A DNA stretch of 64,000 bases from Trebouxia sp. TZW2008. Its lineage: Eukaryota; Chlorophyta; Trebouxiophyceae; Trebouxiales; Trebouxiaceae. The notes beneath the pieces are model-generated. The model worked only from the letters and a program-made list of their open reading frames with translations. It had not been told where the DNA came from and searched no databases. Of this stretch, positions 32,001 through 41,768 are shown piece by piece. The translations under genes and the position numbers were made by a program. The stretch lies in contig BDIU01000156.1 in the NCBI GenBank assembly GCA_002118135.1, forward strand, positions 194,231 to 258,230. Direction: 5' to 3'. How positions within the stretch are numbered: position 1 is the first letter of the stretch; every line of letters starts with the position of its first letter.

Positions 32001-34606
32001 TGAAGGGGTTGGGCGCCCTTACCCCAACATGCGCCCTGCCTCACCTCCCTCTCACCGCCCCTCCTCCAAGGTCTGCACTGTTGTGATGTGTGCGGCTGTG
32101 ACATTAGACTGCTACTGTAGTGGTGCTACGAATTTGCTGCTGTCTTAGTGCCGCTCTTCTGAAGGGCTGATGCGCCTCTACCCCAGCACGCACCCTGCCT
32201 CGCACCCCCCCCCCCCCCCCCCCCCCCCCCCCCNNCCCTGCCTCGCCCCCCCCCCCCCCCCCCACCGCGAAGGTCTGCACTGTATCAATGTGCCAATTCA
32301 TCGCTGCATAACACTGCAGTGCCGCATGTTTTGTGCTGCATGGGTTCTGATGGTGGCTTTGACGTTCCTTAGGTAACCAGCCTGCCTTGTCCCCTTCACA
32401 TAGTTCCTATTTCAAGGTCTTCGCTCTATGACTTAGTCCAGCGAGAAGGCGTTCTGCATGCTGATGTGTGTTTGGGCAGTGGACATCTTCTGGCATTGAT
32501 TCCTGCCTTCCATGCACTGCCTTGCTTGCTTTCACCATTTGCCGCTCATCCAGCAGGTTGCAATTTATCCTTTGGGAAGCAAATATGATCAAATAGCAGA
32601 TTGTCACCGTCACTGCAGCAGATCTGATGTGAAAGCATGGAGAAGCAATTCTCCAAGCTTGCTCATCAGATCTGCTGCGCAGGTGGTGACCCCATCTGGC
32701 ATGCAGACAGCCAATCAGCTGTCTGCAGTTCTGCTCATTGCTTCTGGTAAAGTTGTACTCAGAGACTTTAGTGCTGAAAGCTTGTGGCACGAGAAAGGAA
32801 TGCCCAGCATGCATGACACTGATGCGTTCACATCCTCAGTTGGTCTAAAACAGCTGTTGACAGACTTGCATGTAGGCAGTGGTCGTGCCTGTACGTGCCT
32901 ACCTGCTGGGTTCCCCAGCCTGCCTAGCAAAAGTGTGCAATGAACAAACAAACTAAACCCTGCAGGCATTTGGTCAACAGCAGCTGTCCAGCAGGAGGCC
33001 TGACCACGGGCCATTTCTCGCATCTGCTCTTGAAAGTGAGGCTCGCAGGGCCCCTGAGAAGGGAATAAGCAGGGCAATTGTCACCCCTAGTAATGGCCTC
33101 GCAGCTGTTTGTACAGTCACAGCTGGGTCAAGACACTGAGGCTTCTATGTCATGCAGGCTTTCAGTCAACAACAGCCATCCAACAGAAGGCCTGATCATG
33201 GCCCCTCCCCCAGATCTGCCATGGAAAGAGAGGGAGACAGGAACCCCAACAGGGGTAGAGGGGGTGCTGCAGCCATTGCCCCTAGCAAAGGCCTCCGAGC
33301 TGTTTTTGCTCCCCTTGTGGATTATGGCGATGACAGTGATGAAGACGAGCCTGACTCACCAAGTAGGCCCCGTGTGACTGTACTCTGTCTTGTTCCCAGA
33401 TGTGCTGTGCTATGCGATCTCGCCACAGCCCCTGCTGAGAAGATTACACAGGTGGTTTTGCTGCCTTTGTGCTTATCGTGATGACAGTGATGAGGATGAG
33501 CATGACTCACCAAGTAGGCCATGTATGACCGAATATTGTCATCTTGCCACATGCAGCCGTGCTTGCTTACATGCCACATGGGATGATACTGTGTCTATTT
33601 GCATGAGCTTCTTTGAGGCTTGCGTCAGCAGCACCAGACTGCTTATGCAAAGCACATTGTGCATGGCTGTTTGCTGTCAAACGTCAACATGTGAGCCACA
33701 AGAACAGGCTTGACTCATCATTGCCCTGTATTGCTGGTGCTGTGAGTCTTTCTGACAGCTTTGCCATGAGTGCACATCAGAGGAGTACAAGGCCCTTGCC
33801 ATCTTTGTTCTTGAGGCTGCTTGTAAATTACAGGCAGCCTCAAAAACAAAGATGGCTGTGTCTCAGTGTGACTCCAAACGCAGTGTGCAAGATGGCCATC
33901 CTGATGCAGCTTGCGATGTGCCATTTATCAAGACTCTTGCATAGTCAAATTTGCAGGTCCATTGGTTTTTGAAATCAGCTGCAGTCAAAGAGAACTGCTC
34001 GTACTCTGATGCTGTTCCCTGGTGTTTCTGAATGTTATCAGATTTTGAACAACGTTCAGGGGACCTGCAGCGGGTCCCAAAAGCTGACTGACCTGAATTT
34101 CTTTGCGCAGTCACTGTCCGTCGAGACAGCTGCTCAGAAGACCTACCACTAATACAATGCTGCACTTTGTGTACGCAATGGCACGAACGCCTCATGCTTC
34201 TGCTACAGCGGCTCTGCAGTCACTGCCCAATGAGTGTATACCACGCCCTTGCAGCAGCAGCTGTCAAGAGGCCAGACCAATTGCAAGTTTCTTCTGCTCT
34301 TCAGCAGCTGTCTGCTGTACAATATTTCAGAACATGCTCATGCATGTCACTGTTCTAGACATTGTGCAGCACATCTGCAAGCACTCAGAGTTTTGAATCC
34401 AGACTGAATGTGTATTGTCTGTGTTTGCTGCAGTGTCCACAGGATCAGCTGGCTCAAAACGGTCTCATGGGTCACAGGATCATCTGAAAGATCCATCCAA
34501 ACGCTCCAAAATCAGCATCAACAGTTCCTCGTTCAATCACCAGGACCAATCAGCAGGTTCTGCAGACAGTAAAAGTGAAGCTGGCCAGTTCTGGAAACGG
34601 CGATAG
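17065..34606 (+). CDS. PP4R3: Protein phosphatase 4 regulatory subunit 3 (SMEK/PP4R3), 23 exons
   Basis: An 889-aa model totalling 2670 nt. Exons: 17065-17151, 17311-17410, 17519-17606, 18037-18107, 18344-18412, 18786-18868, 19457-19540, 20068-20149, 20661-20788, 21290-21376, 21953-22087, 24239-24358, 25457-25605, 26926-27151, 27558-27724, 28105-28242, 28595-28677, 29204-29285, 29620-29709, 30117-30189, 31921-32070, 33158-33362, 34434-34606. The N-terminus (VKVYRLTSDGQWDDKGTG, LVVISEEDTRTLLIHEI, IITWSDKE) is the EVH1/Ran-binding-like targeting domain. Then comes the SMK-1 region (LPPPEIKHLAQIAK, MLLSEENVMDVVGALEYDP, IHQTYRMGYIKDVILP), HEAT-like helices (MVKFLQELCGLARHLQP, LMDFIRKENIKTLLEHI) and TFQEVRTKYEQNKE. 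The tail is disordered with an acidic VDYGDDSDEDEP motif and a basic KRSK end. The subunit directs PP4 catalytic subunit to substrates in DNA repair and development. Introns are unusually long and rich in exon relics and hairpins. Confidence 0.95.
21010..21235 (+). repeat. Two tandem exon relics upstream of PP4R3 exon 21290-21376
   Basis: Copies start at about 21010 and 21150; the real exon starts at 21290, a regular 140-bp period. Each copy holds the flanking GCATG(C/T)ATGGTGC intron end and the exon's 5' part (GTGCCCATCAC, AAGATGCGCAT). Both have frame-breaking changes. The second has lost its AG acceptor (GCATG for GCAGG). Confidence 0.9.
22416..22556. repeat. Long imperfect hairpin in a PP4R3 intron
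   Basis: Arms 22416-22478 and 22496-22556 are reverse complements over ~60 bp with a few mismatches and a T-run length difference, around a 17-base loop. Transcribed with the gene it would form a pre-miRNA-sized stem-loop. It could equally be a small MITE. Confidence 0.85.
23350..24180 (+). repeat. Tandem series of relics of PP4R3 exon 24239-24358 (5' part)
   Basis: Clear copies begin near 23688, 23887 and 24087, with a weaker one near 23354 and a very diverged one near 23475. The real exon starts at 24239, so the period is about 200 bp. Each clear copy has an acceptor-like TTTGTAG, the GGCAGAGGGGTGGGGTGAC block and GTGTGGCTTGGCCCGGCATC, then diverges. Only the last copy continues into a complete exon. 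Confidence 0.9.
25019..25375 (+). repeat. Three relics of the 5' part of PP4R3 exon 25457-25605
   Basis: Copies at about 25019-25111, 25207-25306 and 25344-25375 repeat the VLTKVIKHSTPA-coding start and the preceding intron end. The second copy extends to the QHDPAPL codons but has lost bases. Spacing shrinks toward the real exon (188, 137 and 113 bp). Confidence 0.9.
26769..26840 (+). repeat. Relic of the 5' part of PP4R3 exon 26926-27151
   Basis: The start VLEFGPDQGLQ is conserved after an intact acceptor TATGCAG. The copy then degrades. It is 157 bp upstream of the real exon. Confidence 0.9.
27386..27462 (+). repeat. Relic of the 5' part of PP4R3 exon 27558-27724
   Basis: It repeats the AVNGEGAGPGPSSQQLQ-coding start with small deletions and ends in a TGA. 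It is 172 bp upstream of the real exon. Confidence 0.9.
28000..28055 (+). repeat. Relic of the 5' part of PP4R3 exon 28105-28242
   Basis: It repeats the bases coding SFILKRRLMPKL and then diverges. It lies about 110 bp upstream of the real exon. The acceptor has decayed. Confidence 0.85.
30480..31520. repeat. ~165-bp tandem repeat array in the PP4R3 intron 30190-31920
   Basis: Seven diverged units are marked by the core GGCGCCTGACATCCCAGGCT (best at ~30985 and ~31490). Cores lie near 30498, 30655, 30822, 30985, 31159, 31327 and 31491. Each is followed by a GAAGTTGACAGGCAGCC-like block. The unit does not resemble the neighbouring exons. Confidence 0.8.
32153..32280 (+). repeat. Relic of the 3' part of PP4R3 exon 31921-32070, with poly-C run and gap
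   Basis: It repeats TCTGAAGGG and the Pro/Ser codons and ends in AAGGTCTGCACTGT, the same as the real exon-donor junction at 32068. The middle is replaced by a poly-C run of over 25 bases on each side of two N (32234-32235), so the true length is unknown. Confidence 0.8.
32597..32700. repeat. Imperfect hairpin in a PP4R3 intron
   Basis: Arms about 32597-32644 and 32649-32700 pair through GCAGCAGATCTGATG / CATCAGATCTGCTGC, with extensions on both sides (GGAGAA/TTCTCC and GTCACC/GGTGAC). The loop is only four bases. Confidence 0.75.
32966..33118 (+). repeat. Relic of the 5' part of PP4R3 exon 33158-33362
   Basis: After an acceptor-like CCTGCAG it reads AFGQQQLSSRRPDHGP, like the real start AFSQQQPSNRRPDHGP. 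It then retains a diverged GLRAV-like segment. It remains open in that frame, so rare use as an alternative exon cannot be excluded, but it has no clear donor. Confidence 0.75.
33450..33545 (+). repeat. Relic of the 3' part of PP4R3 exon 33158-33362
   Basis: It repeats GATGACAGTGATGA and GACTCACCAAGTAGGCC, that is the acidic DDSDED codons and the donor, 154 bp downstream of the real copy. Upstream of these bases similarity fades. Confidence 0.9.
33798..33856. repeat. 27-bp hairpin in the last PP4R3 intron
   Basis: Arms 33798-33824 and 33830-33856 are reverse complements with two mismatches around a five-base loop. Confidence 0.85.
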
Positions 34607-35145
34607 GAGCCATAACTCTTTCTGCTGCTGCTGCTGCTGCTGCTGCCATGTCTTTTGTTTGTACCACATATACAATGCTTTTGCAACACTGATCAAGTCA
34701 AGTTATCTGTTCATTCTGTGTGACAAGTTTGTGTTGTGCTGTCTGGACAAACAAGAAGCAGATATGTACTGTGATCATCAGTTCTGTATGCAACATTGGT
34801 GTGTGCTGACCTCTGCAAGTTCACATTTGACAATGGGCTTGTTTCAGAGCCTTGCATCATGGCATGAACCGCATGCAGTGGTCAAACATTCACCTCGATA
34901 AGCCTTCCGAGCATGTTCCACTTTCTTCGCTGCTTTGTATCACCTGTGCCCTTACGGCGCGGCAAATAGCACTTTCCGCTGAGCAGAAATCTTGATTGTC
35001 CGCATTGTAACGCCCGCTCAGCTTGCAGGGAAAAGTCTCCTCGTCGTTCCGATACGGGTGATCACGATGCTGTCGTCTGAACAATCTGCTGGTTTTGCAT
35101 CTGGGCGAAGTCGACGTGGTCTCCCGACTCCGTACACATACAGTC
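34607..35145. other. Intergenic region after PP4R3 with (CTG)8 microsatellite
   Basis: The stretch holds the PP4R3 3' UTR and the promoter of the next plus-strand gene. A (CTG)8 tract lies at 34622-34645, 16 bases after the stop. No other supported feature. Confidence 0.6.
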
Positions 35146-35726
35146 ATGGAACAAGGCGCTTTCTTGCTGAATGCCGACGGCACGGCACGTGATCCAAGAG
35201 CGTTTCAAACTGCACTGCGCAGCGATCAGGAAAAATTGACAGTGCTGCAATCAGACCCCGACGTCTTGAACACAATTTTGGGGGAACACGTCCCTGCCAT
35301 GCAGAATTTGCTCAGAGCAGCCTTTCAGGTATGCACACGGATCCGGTAACAAGGCGCCTCGACAAATTGGTACAGCTGCTGCGCAGCAAAGTTCCGACGG
35401 CTCTGATGTGTCATCTTCGCAGACAGAACAAACGAGGCGCAAAAGCCGGCAGAAAAGATTGTCTGAGCGCACGATAGATGCTCAACGAGCAGATGCTACC
35501 ATTCCAAGGTGGGCAGCTGCCTTGCCATGTGCATAGCTTGCGACTGTTTCTCTTTTGCAACAGCTCAGTCTCGAACTAATTGATTCGCCTTTGCCAGCTT
35601 TCAAAGTGTTGCAGGGACACTGTGCAACTGTACGAGCAGCTGTACGAGTCTGGGTTGCAATATGGACCAGCGTTCAGGCTACTGCGCAATGTACATGTCC
35701 CAGACCCACAAGACAGCAATCGTTAG
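35146..35726 (+). CDS. 126-aa protein with polyketide-synthase dehydratase-like C-terminus, 3 exons
   Basis: Exons 35146-35328, 35423-35508 and 35615-35726 join in phase to 381 nt ending at TAG. The N-terminal part has an Asp/Leu-rich helix (EKLTVLQSDPDVLNTILGE, then AMQNLLRAAFQ) and a basic helix (RRKSRQKRLSERTIDAQR). I do not recognise either. The C-terminal part, LYEQLYESGLQYGPAFRLLR, resembles the segment of type I PKS dehydratase domains containing the YGPAF motif. The dehydratase catalytic His and Asp motifs are absent. A weak donor (GTTAGC at 35722) just before the stop could extend the reading frame, but no further PKS exon is visible in the next 900 bp. It may be a small expressed protein that captured a PKS fragment, or a decaying gene. 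The start is the only in-frame ATG after the acceptor-free leader. Confidence 0.5.
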
Positions 35727-36606
35727 CAAGCTGCATGACATAGATGCAACAGATGCACCCACAGATAGGATGATGTAGTGGTACATGGCCATCCATGCCA
35801 CAGCGGGCTGTCCCAGTGCCTGCAAGATTGGTTAGTATGTATGTGGAGCTAAACCGCAATTCACACTTGGTTTACGCGTCTGTACTGTCGGCCGGTTGTT
35901 CCAGAATGAACAGCGCTGTCACCTGTTTGATTGTAGCTAGTTAGCGTAAGCCAAATGATTGCATAGCTCAGGTATACAGCTATGTAGCTGGAGCTCAAGA
36001 TCATAGGATCCGAAAAATATCCTTGAGTTCCTCCTAGAGAATTAGACCAGGTATGCTGAATCGCTGCCTTGACATGTGCATCAGTGTGAGCCCACTGCGG
36101 AGCCTGATCAGTGATGATACATAAGCGCCAGCCTGCAGCTGCGCATGCAAGCTAGCATGCATTGGACAAGCAAGTGCATTATGTGTGAATGCACTGAAGG
36201 GAATCCTAACACAAACATTAACAGCAACTGCCACAACTGAGACAAAGCCGTTCTCACTGATCAGCTGGACTCTGATTCGCCGCTTCTGCCTGTCATGTCT
36301 GCAGCTTTGTGCCCAAGTAACGCTTGCAACGCTTGCATGCAACGCTTCAGAACCAATGTGGCACTAATCGCTAGACAAGTGCGTTCTCGTTGTACTGTGA
36401 CACTTGGTCTGAACACTTTGAGGTGGTAATGAACCCCTGACCTTCACTTGCGCGCTCGACATCGCGTCCGGAACGAACAATTGCCAGCTGGTGTTTAACA
36501 TGCTAACACTAAGCATGCCTAGAAAACACTCGCTTTCTGCTTGACTGTACCGTACTCTGACGAGTTCAAGCTGGCAACATTGTGACAGACAACGCTCGTT
36601 TCAGCA
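35727..36606. other. Intergenic region, nothing recognised
   Basis: 880 bp between two plus-strand genes. No repeat or gene could be supported; it should contain the 3' UTR of the upstream gene and the promoter of the methyltransferase gene. Confidence 0.4.
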
Positions 36607-39600
36607 ATGCCCTTCTGCTGCTCCCCTTCTTGCAGTCTAGCCGATCTTCGCACCGTAAAGGAGGGGCACACGGTGCTATTGCGACCTGTCACCTCAGGAC
36701 CGGACCGCAGCTTTACAGCATCTTGCTTGCGTGGCCGCCGTGTTGCGGCCGGCAGGCTCGTCCCGAAAGCAGCGATCGTACCGGGATTCGAGGATCTTCA
36801 GCAACTACAGGTGGTCAAACCGCAACTGACCAGCATTTTGGCGTCCGCGGAATCAGCAGTCAACCCTGTTGGCGGCCTTGCTGCATTCTTGCTGCTCCTC
36901 ACAGGGTAGGTGCAAAGCAAGCAGGTACTTCGGCTTGCACTCATGCCATTCCATCTGCACATGCCATTGAATTTGCACATGGCATCGAATGTGCACGATC
37001 ATGCAACAATAGCGCTGCTGTGATGATGTTCTACATGCTGCATCATAGCTGCCCATGCTAGCCAATCCAGTGCAAAGACAATTTCTGGATTGCAACCTGC
37101 GGTTTGAACTTGGCTGCTGTGGCATTGCAGTTACGGGGTTTGGCGCTTTACCACCTATGGTCGCCTGCAATACATCACAGCAGCCATGCTGGGCAGATGG
37201 GTGCCAAAAGGTGGGTCCTGTGCAGCGCTCCACTGCATCACCTGGTTGTAGGCCTGTCGTGGTGACCTCATTTGTCTTTGCACTTTCATGCACATCCCAA
37301 TTCTTTGTGTCCCAGCAGGAAGGGATTTGTGGTCTCAATTCACTTGCAGCATCACAGAGTGCTGCATGCAATGGTAGACAAAGATTGGATTGTGACAGAC
37401 AGCCCCTGAATAGGACATTGCTTCAGCATATGGCTTTTGTAACAGCATGCAATGATTTTAACAGCACATTGCCTCTGTTAACCGCAAGTCAGCCATTGTG
37501 ATAGCATGTGATGAATTCAGGAGGTGCAAGGGTGATCCAAATTGGAGGAGGCAGCAGAGACTTGTACTACTACCCCAAGGACACAGTCCTGGTCACAGCT
37601 ATCTCGCCAAAGCTAAATAAGGGTAAGGATAATGGCAAAGCACTGCTCTGAAGCAGCATATCCCAAATCTTCGAGTCTGCTTGAATGCCTCAGCATAGAG
37701 GTCATTGTCACACAGAGAAGAAGTGCACTTGTGTGTGCTGCAGCAGCCTTAGCATCAAGGAGACTTTCAGCACTTTTTGTGCAGATTGTGTCAATCCCAG
37801 CATCTTTCATGTCATCTTGCAGTAGACCAGCTCACACTTGACAGGTGAAACTAACACTCGTCCAGCACAGCATGCAGATAGGCAGTGTGATATCTACACT
37901 CATGCTTTCAGGATTGATGCGTATGTTGCAACAGCATATATCATGGCTTTAGCATAGGAAGATCTTGCAAGTTGAGCAGCTTATATCACAATGAAGGCAG
38001 TTTGTGGAAGCATAGATGCAATGTGTGGATGCAGGCATGATGGGGCAGGCCGCCATCCAAGCAGCGGTACCCTGTGATGTCAGACAAGAGACTCCCAAGA
38101 ACCTGAGTTTTCAGGCAAGCAGGCTTCACTGGTCACTGATTTCATTGATCAATGTGCTTGCTGCACACTGTTTGTGATGTGCTGGCTGTTTTTCGCACCA
38201 CACTTTCTTGATCGTGCTTCTTTTCCTGCTTTTGCTTGGACAGTGTTCTGGCACTGTACTGTAATGAAGACGTTACACACTGCTTTCATTATACCCTGCT
38301 TGGGTTTTGCTATTGCTCTGACTAAGCAGGTGATGGTTTGCTGGTCTATGTGCTGAGGCAATGGCAAAAGCAATATCAGCCCAGTCCAACGGTCAGTCGT
38401 GTACTCTTGTTTAGAACCCAAAAGGCCGGAAACTGCCATCACAAATACATTGCAAAGCCATTGCGAGCCAGCCAATTACTGTTGTGAAATGCTGGGTCAC
38501 AGCAGCATGGAGGCAGTGTTGTCGATGCGCTTGCCGCATTGCAATCCAGGGTAACAGCAGCATAAGCAGCAAGTCTTGGCTGTGTGATGGAGCCTAACAG
38601 CAAAGTCAGCAGCAAATCAGTGCTGTGTAATGCAGTGTGACGATAGCGTGGAGGCACTGGCGTCCCTCTACTCCCTGCCATGCAGGGCAACAGCAACGCA
38701 AGCAGAAAGTGATTGCTGTGCAATCGGGGATATCAGCATCATGCAGAGCAAGCCAGTGCAGTGCAGTGCAAAGCAGTGTAACAGCAGCAGAAGCAGCAAG
38801 TCAGTGCTGTGCAATGCAGGACAACAACAGTGTGGAGGCAGTGGTGGCCCTGTATTCTCTGCACACTGTGCCTGATTTGCCACGCTTTCTGGCTGAAGTT
38901 CAGAGGGTGCTCAAGCCTGGCCGCCCCTTTATCTTCTTGCAAGCAGGTGAACCCATCTGCCAACGCTCGGCACAACTGGCTTGTACGGTTCTTTCTGAAC
39001 TTTGTGGGCATAGCATCAGCAAAGTCAGCTGCAACACATATCAGCTCTGGTCTTGATGTTGTAGGCGATACAACATACTTGTGATGCGAGGTGATTTGTC
39101 AGACTGGCCACCGAACTCTCTTTGCATGCTTTGTTCTTCAATGTCCAGCACCTGTCAGCACCTGATAGTAAACACGAACTGATGCCCAGAGCAAAGATGC
39201 AAATTCTTGACGTTATGCACTGCAGAATTACGTGACCAATAGCACTTTCTGTGGGGCAGGGCAGCTGACTGGATCCTGTACAGCTGCAACTGAGCCCTGT
39301 CTGGCAACAGATGCAAGGGCTGTACTGCCCTGCCTTGCAAAGCAACATTTGCGCCTCTGCATTTGCAATCTGCTTTTGACTTATTCTGCTGGCTTGCAGT
39401 GAAGGGGGAAGGCTTATCCAGTGCTGCACAGCTACTGCTGGGAGGTTCAGGCAGCGCTATAGGTAAGTGTGACTGTTCCTGGCTAGGCTTGGTTTGCGTA
39501 ACCTGTGCATGAGTGCAATCCATGTCTGCCAGCCCATCAGCAGTCTTGTTGTCATGCGTTTCATGAATCCCCACCAAGCAAGATCCAAAACAGCATAGGT

Positions 39601-40139
39601 GAGTGTTTTTACATGCACAGCAAGTGCTTGGCAGTACTTGATTGACATGAGGCAAGCGCTGCTGCATGCAACTGATCTGTTCTGCATTTGAATCTGCTTC
39701 CTTTGAGCATGCAAGGGCTGCTCATATAGTACGATTCGCTGGGAAGCTTTCCAGCTGGTGAACGTGACGGCCACAAACTGATACAACATCGCTTTCGCCA
39801 GTTTGGTTGCTTGCCCACAAGTGTAAGTTTGATCACCTGTTCAGGATGCATATGCATTGCAGATTGGTTGCTGGATACGGTTCTGCCATGCACAAATGAT
39901 CATATGCTGAATCTGTGTATTGTACAGACCCGAAGGCATTGGACAGGCTAAAAAGCATGAATGGGTTTGAGTCTGTTGAATGGGATGTAGCATTAGCAAG
40001 CCAAAACCCCCACGTCATTGGCGTTGCAGTCAAAGCAGGCGGAGACAGCAGAGAGAGGGAAGTCGAGTTTGAGCACAGATCAACCAAAAGCAACAGAAAC
40101 AGGAAACAGTCTGTCAAGACCGGCTTTGGCAAAACTTGA
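36607..40139 (+). CDS. SAM-dependent methyltransferase, probably plastid-targeted (model partly unresolved)
   Basis: Recognised exons are 36607-36905, 37521-37622, 38035-38114, 38820-38946 and 39928-40139 (TGA). Exon 1 starts with a Ser/Arg-rich, acid-poor leader typical of transit peptides and ends in a hydrophobic stretch (VGGLAAFLLLLTG). Exon 37521 has the SAM-binding loop GARVIQIGGGSRDLYYYPKD. Exon 38035 reads MMGQAAIQAAVPCDVRQE. Exon 38820 has the Methyltransf_11-like block SVEAVVALYSLHTVPDLPRF and VQRVLKPGRPF. The last exon ends FESVEWDVALAS, NPHVIGVAVK and a basic tail. A phase gap between the first two exons shows that an exon near 37060-37250 is missing from my model, and another may lie at 39000-39900. 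The intron after 38114 appears to use a GC donor (CAG|GCAAGC). The substrate is unknown. Confidence 0.75.
38617..38690 (+). repeat. Relic of the 5' part of the methyltransferase exon 38820-38946
   Basis: CAGTGCTGTGTAATGCAG followed by DDSVEALASLYSL-like codons repeats the intron end and exon start at 38802-38860, about 184 bp upstream. A weaker copy may lie near 38480-38535. Confidence 0.85.
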
Positions 40140-40730
40140 GAGCACTTATCTCAAATTGTTTGAACATTCTCTGGCTGAGACTTTTTGCATGCCAGGGGAC
40201 TATTACAGATTTGTGTATAGCTCGGGCTGCCTCTTTACACAGAGGCTCCCGTTATGACGCCTAACGGCGTAGACTTTTCTTTTCTTTTCTGTGTGTAGCA
40301 CTTTTCGACAAACTCCAGCTCTGACGCTTGCAGGTGGCATTTAAATTTTGAGCCTCAAAGTTTAGAAGATTCATCCATCCTTCGTGAGAAGCTCTACCCA
40401 TGAAAGAAGCGCGCAGCCATGCTGAGCCCGGTGTGGTCGAAATCAGAGTACACACTGCACGCAGCTCATCTCACGTCAAGCGGCATTTGCATTCAGCTTG
40501 AGCGCAGACCGTCTGGCCCGGGGCCACTGGCATACTGTCTGCAACTTGATCAGTTCACTTGCCACGCGCTTGAAAAACCGCTTTGAATTTTCTCGCGTTT
40601 TCGCATATTACAAATCAGCCTTCGAGACCGCTGTGGAGAAGCGCGAAGCACAGATCGACAGTGAAGGACCCTGCCCGAGAACAAGCCTTGACCAGAGATT
40701 GGTCTCGCAAAATCCTGCGCATCGGGCGAC
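40140..40730. other. Intergenic region upstream of the F-box gene
   Basis: Contains the methyltransferase 3' UTR and the presumed F-box promoter. No supported gene or repeat. Confidence 0.4.
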
Positions 40731-41768
40731 ATGCAAGTCCTCGAAGGAGAGCTACTGCGCAAGGTTTTGCATCATTTGCGAAGTTGGCAAGATTTGGCAA
40801 TCAGCTCAGCAGTCAGCAAAGAATGGCACGCAGCAACACAGCAAGTGTACTTGACAAGCATGGTGCTCCCAGAACGTGGCATGCAGCCCATCAACCCAGC
40901 AAACCTGAATCATACATTACGCTGGTTGCAACAGAAGCAAGCTGTTGGACAACTGCGCCGAATCACAGAAGCAGATCTGCACATTCCCTCTGAGGACGAG
41001 CAGTCCGAAGACTGCAATGACGATATGCTGGCACTGTTCCTGCACTCCAGCCTAGCGCTGCTCAGCCCATGTCACCTCAGCAGAGTTGATATTAAAGGAC
41101 CTTTCTTCATGGCACAGGCTGTTCCTTTGCTTCCCAAAACCGTACAATATTTATCCTGTATGCCAGATGCGGCATACTTGCCACTGCATATCTCCTCGAG
41201 TATGTTTAGCAACCTACCAAATTTACTGTGTCTGGGCGTCTACTGCATAAACCTTAACAATGAGTTAGAAGGCAAACATCCAACTTTCACTGTTGATGCT
41301 CCGTTTTTGAGCCTGAACAGTCTAGTCCTGGAGTTGTGGGCACTCACGGCAAGTCGTGATTCATCCTTTGTGGATTGCTTTCCAAAGTTGCAACACCTGC
41401 TTGCGCATTGCCCATGTGACACGGCAGAAAGCTTGTTGGATTTGACACGCTTGAGTGCTCTTGGCCTTGTGTTGGATGATGTCCCCTTTGACCACTCTGG
41501 AATCCTGTGGTCAAGACCGGGTTTGAGAATTCCAGCAAAGTCACGGTTGCGTACTTTGCATCTTTCTGGGCCATCGTCAACCCCCTTTCATGTTGACCTT
41601 TCCAAGTCATCAAAAGAATTGTTTGTCACTCACCACAAAGGTGACTTCTCTTACAGTGTGGGTACAGAAACCGATATTTGTCATCCAGACTGGAATAGTA
41701 TGTACTGGTTTAAATGTTATTGGCAAGAGGGAATTATAATTGACACTGGTCCTTGGGGTCTAATGTAA
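40731..41768 (+). CDS. F-box protein, intronless
   Basis: A single 345-aa open frame from ATG to TAA. The N-terminus reads LEGELLRKVLHHLRSWQDLA and SAVSKEWHAAT, the core pattern of an F-box (Leu-Leu-x-x-Val/Ile-Leu, Trp-x-Asp-Leu, Val-x-x-x-Trp). F-box proteins bind SKP1 and bring substrates to SCF ubiquitin ligases. The remainder has Leu-rich stretches (LPNLLCLGVYCINLNNEL, FLSLNSLVLELWALTAS, LRTLHLSG) that look like irregular leucine-rich repeats, a common substrate-binding module of F-box proteins. The target is unknown. The lack of introns stands out in this intron-rich window and could mean retroposition. Base composition is similar to neighbouring exons. Confidence 0.75.
   Translation: MQVLEGELLRKVLHHLRSWQDLAISSAVSKEWHAATQQVYLTSMVLPERGMQPINPANLNHTLRWLQQKQAVGQLRRITEADLHIPSEDEQSEDCNDDMLALFLHSSLALLSPCHLSRVDIKGPFFMAQAVPLLPKTVQYLSCMPDAAYLPLHISSSMFSNLPNLLCLGVYCINLNNELEGKHPTFTVDAPFLSLNSLVLELWALTASRDSSFVDCFPKLQHLLAHCPCDTAESLLDLTRLSALGLVLDDVPFDHSGILWSRPGLRIPAKSRLRTLHLSGPSSTPFHVDLSKSSKELFVTHHKGDFSYSVGTETDICHPDWNSMYWFKCYWQEGIIIDTGPWGLM

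Noticed and set aside
32104..32301. Poly-Pro/poly-Gly translations
   Set aside because: They come only from the poly-C run with N bases.
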